Of a stretch of 14,826 nt of DNA, positions 1-5,443 are shown one piece after another. The DNA lies in contig CAMCXJ010000041.1 of assembly GCA_945883455.1 (NCBI GenBank), positions 1 through 14,826 of the forward strand, in the 5' to 3' direction. The DNA comes from Prosthecobacter debontii (GTDB lineage: Bacteria > Verrucomicrobiota > Verrucomicrobiia > Verrucomicrobiales > Akkermansiaceae). A program made the translations under genes and the position numbers. Numbering within the stretch: position 1 is the stretch's first letter; every line of letters begins with the position of its first letter. A model generated the notes under the pieces. It did not search any database and was not told where the DNA came from. It saw nothing but the letters and a program-made list of their open reading frames with translations.

Positions 1-19
1 GGATTCCCTATCCGCCGCA

Positions 20-38
20 AAGGGGTTGCAAACCCCTT
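20..38 (-). terminator. Perfect hairpin just downstream of purK, possible terminator
   Basis: AAGGGGTT (20-27), a GCA loop and AACCCCTT (31-38) form a perfect 8-bp stem with a 3-nt loop, 9 nt beyond the purK stop codon on the minus strand. The position suits a terminator, but the following bases (TGCGGCGG on the minus strand) are not T-rich, so intrinsic termination would be weak. It resembles the two 3-nt-loop hairpins at 10155-10197 and may be a dispersed palindromic repeat instead. Confidence 0.45.
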
Positions 39-46
39 CTCCTTAT

Positions 47-1189
47 TCACAGCCAGCCCGCCTTCAGCGCCTCGGCCTTCTCCAGCGCATCCGTTCCCAG
101 CAACGTCGCATGCCCCATTTTCCGCATCCCGATGGCGCGGCGTTTGCCGTAGAGGTGCAGCACGGCGTCAGGAGTTTCGAGGAGGGGAGTCCAGTCGGGC
201 GGTTCGGTTTCGCCGGGCCAGAAATCGCCGAGGAGGTTCAGCATCACGCAGGGGGAAACGAGGCGGGTGGAGCCGAGCGGCAAGCCGAGGACGGCGCGGA
301 GCTGTTGCTCGAACTGCGAGGTAGCGCAGGCGTCGAGCGTGTGATGGCCGGAGTTGTGCGGGCGCGGTGCCATCTCGTTGACGAGCAGGGAGCCATCGGT
401 TTTCACGAAAAACTCGACCCCCATGATCCCACGGTAACTGAGCGCGACGGCGACTTTTTCCGCGATGCGGCGGGCTTCTTCCGCGACGCTTTCAGCGATC
501 CTCGCAGGGACGATGGAGACATCGAGGATGTGCGAGCGGTGGCGGTTCTCGGCGGGATCGTAGGTCGCCGTCTCGCCGTCCTTGCCTCGCACGACCATTA
601 CGGAGATTTCCTTTTCGAAAGGAACCCACGCCTCTAACACCGCGCGCTGTTTGCCGAATTTTTCCCAGACTTCCGACGGATTTTCCCCGCCGGTGATCTT
701 GAGCTGGCCTTTGCCGTCGTAGCCGAAATCCGCGGTCTTGAGCACGCCCGCGCCGCCGAGTTCGGCCATCGCGTGGGTCAGGTCGTCGAGGGTTTCGATC
801 ACCCAGAACGCCGTGCAGGGGATGCCGTTCTCGCGGAGGAAATTCTTTTCCCGCTCGCGGTTCTGGCAGATGCCGACAGCTTCGGGGGAGGGATGCAGGC
901 CGATATTTTCCGCCACGCCGCGCATGGTCGCCAGCGGGATATTCTCGAACTCCACGGTGGCCACGGTCGCTTTCGCGCAGAAGTCGCGCAGTGCCTGCGG
1001 ATCATCAAAAGGCAGGTCGATGACCTCGTCCGCGACCTCCACGGCGGGAGCCTCCAGCCCGCCGGTCCAGACCACGGATCGCACGCCCATGCGCCGCGCC
1101 GCCAGCGCCAACATGCGCCCGAGCTGGCCGCCGCCGATCACGCCGACGACCTGTTGCCTGTCCAAGGGGAAAAATACGGAAGCTGACAT
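47..1189 (-). CDS. purK: 5-(carboxyamino)imidazole ribonucleotide synthase (PurK)
   Basis: PurK uses ATP and bicarbonate to carboxylate aminoimidazole ribonucleotide (AIR) to N5-CAIR, the substrate of PurE, in cytosolic de novo purine synthesis. The 380-residue product is normal length for the family. Near the N-terminus is the glycine-rich GGGQLGRM (19-26) with the typical EFENIP (80-85). The ATP-grasp part shows KTADFGYDGKGQ (151-162) and the metal/ATP loop NEMAPRPHNSGH (271-282). The C-terminal subdomain carries NLLGDFW and HLYGK. The ATG at 1187-1189 is the natural start because the Rossmann-like strand VVGVIGGG follows 13 residues later; no Shine-Dalgarno sequence is visible. It lies 100 bp downstream of purE on the same strand, so co-transcription is likely. 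All expected active-site segments are present and nothing looks degraded. Confidence 0.96.
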   Translation of the reverse strand: MSASVFFPLDRQQVVGVIGGGQLGRMLALAARRMGVRSVVWTGGLEAPAVEVADEVIDLPFDDPQALRDFCAKATVATVEFENIPLATMRGVAENIGLHPSPEAVGICQNREREKNFLRENGIPCTAFWVIETLDDLTHAMAELGGAGVLKTADFGYDGKGQLKITGGENPSEVWEKFGKQRAVLEAWVPFEKEISVMVVRGKDGETATYDPAENRHRSHILDVSIVPARIAESVAEEARRIAEKVAVALSYRGIMGVEFFVKTDGSLLVNEMAPRPHNSGHHTLDACATSQFEQQLRAVLGLPLGSTRLVSPCVMLNLLGDFWPGETEPPDWTPLLETPDAVLHLYGKRRAIGMRKMGHATLLGTDALEKAEALKAGWL

Positions 1190-1205
1190 GAGGAAGAATT
1201 CTAAC

Positions 1206-1225
1206 CGCGAATGAGCGCGAATGAG
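1206..1225. repeat. Tandem 10-bp repeat between purE and purK
   Basis: CGCGAATGAG occurs twice in perfect tandem (1206-1215 and 1216-1225), just upstream of the purK start. The word resembles the (AC)CGCGAATGA stutters I know from intergenic DNA of Planctomycetes and Verrucomicrobia. No function can be read from it. Confidence 0.75.
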
Positions 1226-1242
1226 GAGCTGTTTGGGAAAAT

Positions 1243-1273
1243 GCTGAAACGCTGAAAACTGAAACGCTGAAAT
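1243..1273. repeat. Imperfect tandem repeat of GCTGAAAC-type octamers
   Basis: Four units follow one another: GCTGAAAC (1243-1250), GCTGAAAA (1251-1258), CTGAAAC (1259-1265, one base short) and GCTGAAAT (1266-1273). On the minus strand this reads as repeated TTTCAGC words in the untranslated spacer between purE and purK. There is no T-tract or stable hairpin, so it is probably not a terminator. Confidence 0.75.
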
Positions 1274-1289
1274 GAAGATGTTTCACTGC

Positions 1290-1775
1290 TCAATCCAACT
1301 CGGGCAGCTCCGCCGCTGCCACTTTCTCCGTTTGGTTCTTGCGGAACTCGGCGAGTTTTGCGGCCAGTGCCTCATCCTCCACGGCCAGCATCGCCACGGC
1401 GAAAAGCCCTGCGTTTGTTGCGCCTGCCTTGCCGATCGCGAAGGTCGCGGTGGGAATGCCGGCGGGCATCTGCACGATGGAAAGCAGCGAATCGATGCCT
1501 TTCAACGCTTTCGATTCCACAGGCACGCCTAGCACTGGCAGTTCGGTCATCGCCGCGACCATGCCTGGCAGGTGCGCCGCGCCGCCGGCGCCTGCGATGA
1601 TGCATTTCAGCCCGGCGGCCTTCGCGCCTTTCGCATATCCCACTAGCCGATCCGGCGTGCGGTGCGCGCTGACGATCTCCGCCTTGAAAGGCACGCCGAA
1701 ATCTTTCAGCACGCGCGCGGCGTGTTCCATCGTCGGCCAGTCCGACTCGCTACCCATGATGATCCCGACGCTCAT
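1290..1775 (-). CDS. purE: 5-(carboxyamino)imidazole ribonucleotide mutase (PurE, class I)
   Basis: PurE moves the carboxylate of N5-CAIR to C4, giving CAIR, directly after the PurK step. The 161-residue product matches the usual class I length. Diagnostic motifs are GSESDW (8-13), SAHRTPD (36-42), the glycine-rich AGAGGAAHLPGM (61-72) with its conserved His, and the GIDSLLSIVQMPAGIPTAT stretch (93-111). I chose the ATG at 1773-1775 over an in-frame GTG at 1803-1805. The ATG leads directly into the first strand, and the GTG would fall between the -35 and -10 elements of the likely promoter. purE is the first gene of a purE-purK unit and diverges from mgtE. No purine riboswitch is seen upstream; the leader appears to be nearly absent. 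Confidence 0.96.
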   Translation of the reverse strand: MSVGIIMGSESDWPTMEHAARVLKDFGVPFKAEIVSAHRTPDRLVGYAKGAKAAGLKCIIAGAGGAAHLPGMVAAMTELPVLGVPVESKALKGIDSLLSIVQMPAGIPTATFAIGKAGATNAGLFAVAMLAVEDEALAAKLAEFRKNQTEKVAAAELPELD

Positions 1776-1783
1776 AAGTGGCG

Positions 1784-1812
1784 AGTTTGTCCGGCTAACC
1801 GGCACCCGTCAA
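1784..1812 (-). promoter_or_regulatory. Predicted sigma-70-like promoter of purE
   Basis: On the minus strand TTGACG (1812-1807, five of six to consensus) is followed by a 17-nt spacer and CAAACT (1789-1784, three of six). The predicted transcription start near 1777 is only a few bases before the ATG at 1775, so the mRNA would be essentially leaderless. The -35 is good and the -10 is weak. Confidence 0.45.
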
Positions 1813-1815
1813 TAT
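1787..1815 (+). promoter_or_regulatory. Weak candidate promoter of mgtE, interleaved with the purE promoter
   Basis: On the plus strand TTGTCC (1787-1792), a 17-nt spacer and CAATAT (1810-1815) have consensus spacing but poor -10 quality. It overlaps the divergent purE promoter almost completely, so the two genes could compete for polymerase. This is only a positional suggestion. Confidence 0.25.
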
Positions 1816-1844
1816 CGGCGTTGCCCAAAGGAACAGGGCCACCT

Positions 1845-1853
1845 AGAGGAAGG
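1845..1853 (+). promoter_or_regulatory. Ribosome binding site supporting a TTG start of mgtE
   Basis: AGAGGAAGG lies directly before TTG 1857-1859; the GAGG part has a 7-nt spacing. It is one of very few convincing Shine-Dalgarno sequences in the window and is the reason for choosing the TTG start. Confidence 0.6.
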
Positions 1854-1856
1854 CGG

Positions 1857-3287
1857 TTGACCAAGCCCCCCGGACTCCCGCACGCTTCGCCCGTGGCGGA
1901 AGATGATGACGAAAATCCGATCTCGGAGGTCAGGCGTGCCATCGACGCGCAGGACGGCTCCGCACTACTCGCGGCGGCGGAGGACTGCCACTACGCCGAC
2001 CTCGCAGAGCTTTACGAGCACCTCGATGACGGGGAGCGCGATTTCTTTTTCAAAACCATCGGCCCCGAGCTGGCGACGGATGTCGTCGCCGAGCTACCAT
2101 ACTCGCTGATCGAGGACTCGCTGAGCCACTTCAAGCCCGCTCAGCTCCGGGTGTTGCTGGGAAACCTTTCCGACGACGACCGCGTGGACATTTTCCAGGT
2201 CGTCTCAGAGGAGGCGCAGGTTCGTTTTTTCTCCCTGCTCGGCCCGCGTGATAAGGAGCTCACGAAGAGCCTTCTGAAATACGAGGAAGACACGGCGGGC
2301 GGGCGGATGACCACCCACGTCGGGCGGATCACCGCCGATATGACGGTCAAGCAAGCCATCACCGTGCTGCGCCGCGACCGTGACGATGCGGAGACGCTGG
2401 CGCGGATTTTCGTGGTCGATGAGCAGGGGCGCCTGGTTGGGAAAGTCCGGCTGCGCGACCTCGCTTTCGAAACCTGGGACACCCCGATCCGTGACATCAT
2501 GGAGGATGCGGACGAGTTCGTCCTCGCCAGCGCTGACCAAGAGGACGCCGCGCGCTTGCTTTCCCGCTATGACCTTGTAGTGCTACCGGTCGTCGATGAG
2601 TTCCATCATCTCCTCGGCGTGATCACCTACGATGATGCGTTGGAAATCCTGCAGGAAGAGTCCACCGAAGACATCGAGAAACTCGCGGGTATCGGCGGCG
2701 AGCAGACAGAGCTGACCTACCTGAACACCACCTTCGTGAAGCATTACCGCCGCCGCGTGGCGTGGCTCGTGGGGCTGGCCTTCGTCTCCATTATTTCCGG
2801 GTATGTGATGTTCCGCTTCGGCGAGGTGCTGCAGCGCGCTTATGTACTTTCCCTGTTCCTGCCGATGGTCGTGGCCTGCGGTGGAAACGCGGGCGGGCAA
2901 TCAGCGACCATGGTGATCCGCGCCCTCGCGCTCGGAGAAATCGGCGCGAACGCCGCGTTCCGCATCGCGTGGAAGGAGGCGCGCGTGGGTCTGTTCCTAG
3001 GTCTCACGCTCGGCGTCGCCATCGCGGCGTTCATCACCTTCCTCCTTCCCCATTTTCATCCCCCTGCCACTGGCGCGTTTTCCTTCCCACAGCTCTCGCT
3101 GGCTGTCGCCTGCGCCATCACCCTTCAGGTGCTTTCCTCCACCGTCCTCGGAGCATTACTCCCCCTCACCGCCCGCGCGGTGCGTCTCGATCCCGCCGTT
3201 GTTTCCGCACCCTCGCTCGCCTCCATCGTCGATGTCTCCGGGATGCTCATCTACTTCGGCACCGCGGCAGCGATCCTGAACCTTTGA
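1857..3287 (+). CDS. mgtE: Magnesium transporter MgtE
   Basis: MgtE is an inner-membrane, Mg2+-gated Mg2+ channel whose cytosolic domains act as the intracellular sensor. The product is 476 residues, close to the usual 450. In order: an acidic N-terminal MgtE domain (about 25-140); two CBS domains (about 150-205 and 212-270), the first entered through YEEDTAGGRM (142-151); a plug-helix region (270-296); and five membrane segments (about 300-476). The pore-region signature GGNAGGQS (342-349) and the last-helix segment SIVDVSG (456-462) with its conserved Asp are present. The start is assigned to TTG at 1857 because AGAGGAAGG (1845-1853) precedes it as a Shine-Dalgarno sequence, rare in this window; a GTG at 1893 is the alternative. 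Reading further upstream would only overlap purE in antisense. It diverges from purE and is separated by 143 bp from the next gene. Confidence 0.95.
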   Translation: MTKPPGLPHASPVAEDDDENPISEVRRAIDAQDGSALLAAAEDCHYADLAELYEHLDDGERDFFFKTIGPELATDVVAELPYSLIEDSLSHFKPAQLRVLLGNLSDDDRVDIFQVVSEEAQVRFFSLLGPRDKELTKSLLKYEEDTAGGRMTTHVGRITADMTVKQAITVLRRDRDDAETLARIFVVDEQGRLVGKVRLRDLAFETWDTPIRDIMEDADEFVLASADQEDAARLLSRYDLVVLPVVDEFHHLLGVITYDDALEILQEESTEDIEKLAGIGGEQTELTYLNTTFVKHYRRRVAWLVGLAFVSIISGYVMFRFGEVLQRAYVLSLFLPMVVACGGNAGGQSATMVIRALALGEIGANAAFRIAWKEARVGLFLGLTLGVAIAAFITFLLPHFHPPATGAFSFPQLSLAVACAITLQVLSSTVLGALLPLTARAVRLDPAVVSAPSLASIVDVSGMLIYFGTAAAILNL

Positions 3288-3430
3288 TTTCAACGCGCAG
3301 TAGTGGCGATCCGAATTCCCATGCCCAAAGGAATTCCATAGCGGATCTCTACCAGCCGGACGGCTGTGGAGCCAGTGGAATTACACCTCTTGCTCGACAT
3401 CTCCCGGAAAACGGATTTCATGATCTCGTT

Positions 3431-4045
3431 ATGATAGAACAGCCCCCCTCACTCACGCCACAGGATATCGCCGCCATGCAAACGGCGCAACACGCCGATC
3501 TCGGTCAGCCGCAGACGGTGAAGGTTTTCGGGATCATGCATGTGATCTTCGCCGCATACGGGCTGCTGATGTCCGTGTGGACTGTTTTCGTGCTCGCTGT
3601 GGGGAATCCGTTCGAGAACATGTTTCCCCAAACTCCCCAAATGGAGGCGCAGGCTAAGGCGCAGGCGGCGATGGAGGAGGGCATGATGCCGATGACTGTG
3701 ATCTCGACGGTTCTGACGTTGATCGTGGCAGCGATCATGCTCAAGGCCGGCATCCTGCTTCTGAAGAAGCGCGGGAGCGGCTTGCGTTGGTCGAACCGCT
3801 ACGCCTGGGCTTCGCTTGCCTCGAAGGTGGTGAACATCGTGATGACCTTCATCTACACCGTCCCGGCTATGAAGCAGATGGCGGCTGTCACGGCGGGCGG
3901 CGTGATGCCTGTCGGGCAGATGGAAATGATCATGATCGGCACGATGCTGGTGACCTTCGTGTTGATGTCTTCCTATCCGATCCTGACCCTGATCCTGCTA
4001 AACCGCCCGAAAACGAAGGAGTGGTTCGCGAACCGGCCTGATTGA
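3431..4045 (+). CDS. Hypothetical membrane protein with four predicted transmembrane helices
   Basis: I do not recognise a named family. The 204-residue product starts with a polar segment of about 30 residues, then shows four hydrophobic helices: about 33-58, 79-103, 112-138 and 153-187 (a long, Met-rich stretch that may be a long or kinked helix). Between helices 1 and 2 is a loop rich in Met, Gln, Glu and Ala. It ends with a short charged tail (NRPKTKEWFANRPD). The ATG at 3431 is chosen because no earlier in-frame ATG or GTG lies close to the hydrophobic region; there is no clear Shine-Dalgarno sequence. It is 12 bp upstream of lnt on the same strand, so it is probably co-transcribed with lnt and the DUF2339 gene. 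That suggests an envelope role, but nothing in the sequence indicates a reaction. Confidence 0.85.
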   Translation: MIEQPPSLTPQDIAAMQTAQHADLGQPQTVKVFGIMHVIFAAYGLLMSVWTVFVLAVGNPFENMFPQTPQMEAQAKAQAAMEEGMMPMTVISTVLTLIVAAIMLKAGILLLKKRGSGLRWSNRYAWASLASKVVNIVMTFIYTVPAMKQMAAVTAGGVMPVGQMEMIMIGTMLVTFVLMSSYPILTLILLNRPKTKEWFANRPD

Positions 4046-4057
4046 TCCATTACCGAT

Positions 4058-5443
4058 ATGAGCAAGGCCACCGCTTTCCCCGCCCGCTGTGGACTCGCGA
4101 TCCTTTCCGGGCTGTTTTGTGCGCTGGCGTTCCCGCCATTCGGCTGGTGGCCGCTGATCCTGCCGGGCTTGGCGGGTCTGTTGGTTTCCATCCATGGCCA
4201 GCACGGCACCCGTGCGCGCATCCTCGGTTTTCTGCACGGATACACCGCTCTCGGAGTGGGTTTGTCCTGGGTCTGGAATATCTTCGGGTCGCTTTCGATC
4301 CTGCTCTGGGCGGTGCTCGCCGCGCTGACCGCAGGCTTCGCTCATTTTCAGGGAAGCGCGTTCCTGTATGGCCTCCGGGGATGGAAATTCGCCGCCTTCA
4401 CCGCGATCAACTGGTCCGCATGGGAGATCATCCGCGCGGAAATCAGCCCGCTGAAATTCCCGTGGATGACCGCGGGCCTCGCCATCGGGCCGAACGCGTT
4501 GCTGCCGTGGATCGGGGTTTACTGCGTGGGCGCCATCGTCGTCTTCGCCGCCGCCGCCCTCACCACCCGGATGTGGAAATCAGCATGCGCCGCGCTCGCC
4601 GTGCTGGCCGCATCCCTCGTTATTTCCCGCCCGTATCCTACCCTCCAACAAGGGCAAGCGGGGGTGATCGAAGTGGCCGGGGTGCAGTTGGAGAACGTCA
4701 CCATCGACTCCTATATCAAGGACACCAAGGCGATGCCGGCCGGTGTCGATCACGTCGTCTGGCCCGAATACGCCGTGCCCTACGACATCCGCGAGAACAA
4801 GCGGGACTGGCAGCTCCTGCTGGATCTGTGCCGCGAAAAGGACATCACCCTGACCTTCGGCACACAGTCGCGGCCCGGGGGAGGGGACGCATGGCACAAC
4901 ATCGCGATCACCATGGATGCCACCGGCTTCCTCGGCGAGCACACGAAAGTCCACACCGTCCACATGTTCGACGACGGCACGCCGGGCAAGCTCAGCGAAC
5001 CTGTCGTTTCACCCTTCGGAAAAGTGGGCACGCCGATCTGCTTCGACTGCGATTACGAGGGCATCGCGCGGGGCATGGCCGCCGGAGGGGCGGAGTATTT
5101 CGTGGTGCCTACGATGGACGCGGAATCCTGGTCAGCCCGCCAGCATGACCAGCACGCGGAGCTGGCCCGCATCCGCGCGGCGGAAAACGGCAGGTGGATG
5201 TTTGTGGTGGCGACTTCCGGTGTCTCGCAGCTCATCGATCCGGCCGGTCATCTCCACGCCCGCCTCGGTGCGATGAAGCAGGGCACGATCCACGGCTTCC
5301 TGAAGCGCGAAACCGGCCTGACCTTTTACACCCGCTTCGGCTGGATCTTGCCATGGTGTGCGCTCACCATCGCCGCCGTACTGTGGGTGTGGATGATTTT
5401 CAGGCCACGGCCATCCCGCCCCGCGCCCACCCAAGATTCATGA
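4058..5443 (+). CDS. lnt: Apolipoprotein N-acyltransferase (Lnt), divergent
   Basis: Lnt adds the third acyl chain to the N-terminal cysteine of lipoproteins in the inner membrane, the last step of lipoprotein maturation. The 461 residues show the family layout. Hydrophobic helices occupy about 10-190, with the early AFPPFGWWPL (24-33) motif. A periplasmic carbon-nitrogen hydrolase domain follows (about 200-420), then a C-terminal helix (428-448). The catalytic triad can be placed as Glu237 in WPEYAVP, Lys297 in HTKVH and Cys328 in TPICFDCDYE; RAAENGRW (373-380) and the following SGVSQLIDPAG are also typical. The loop after the catalytic Lys differs from the HLVPFGE form of proteobacterial Lnt, so substrate preference may differ. 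The ATG at 4058 is preferred. The stop codon overlaps the next gene's start as ATGA, indicating translational coupling. Confidence 0.9.
   Translation: MSKATAFPARCGLAILSGLFCALAFPPFGWWPLILPGLAGLLVSIHGQHGTRARILGFLHGYTALGVGLSWVWNIFGSLSILLWAVLAALTAGFAHFQGSAFLYGLRGWKFAAFTAINWSAWEIIRAEISPLKFPWMTAGLAIGPNALLPWIGVYCVGAIVVFAAAALTTRMWKSACAALAVLAASLVISRPYPTLQQGQAGVIEVAGVQLENVTIDSYIKDTKAMPAGVDHVVWPEYAVPYDIRENKRDWQLLLDLCREKDITLTFGTQSRPGGGDAWHNIAITMDATGFLGEHTKVHTVHMFDDGTPGKLSEPVVSPFGKVGTPICFDCDYEGIARGMAAGGAEYFVVPTMDAESWSARQHDQHAELARIRAAENGRWMFVVATSGVSQLIDPAGHLHARLGAMKQGTIHGFLKRETGLTFYTRFGWILPWCALTIAAVLWVWMIFRPRPSRPAPTQDS

Noticed and set aside
1776..1805. GTG at 1803-1805 as the purE start
   Set aside because: It would add ten residues absent from the family core and lies inside the predicted promoter; the ATG at 1775 fits family length.
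1662..1856. An N-terminal extension of MgtE upstream of 1857
   Set aside because: It would be antisense to purE, adds residues unlike the family, and a Shine-Dalgarno sequence precedes the TTG at 1857.
3313..3336. Inverted repeat GAATTCC/GGAATTC after mgtE as a terminator
   Set aside because: The 7-bp stem is AT-rich with a 10-nt loop and no T-tract follows. It could be chance, so I do not call it.
4042..5148. A 368-codon plus-strand frame overlapping lnt
   Set aside because: The product is an Arg/Pro/His-rich shadow of lnt, which has a complete catalytic triad in the other frame.
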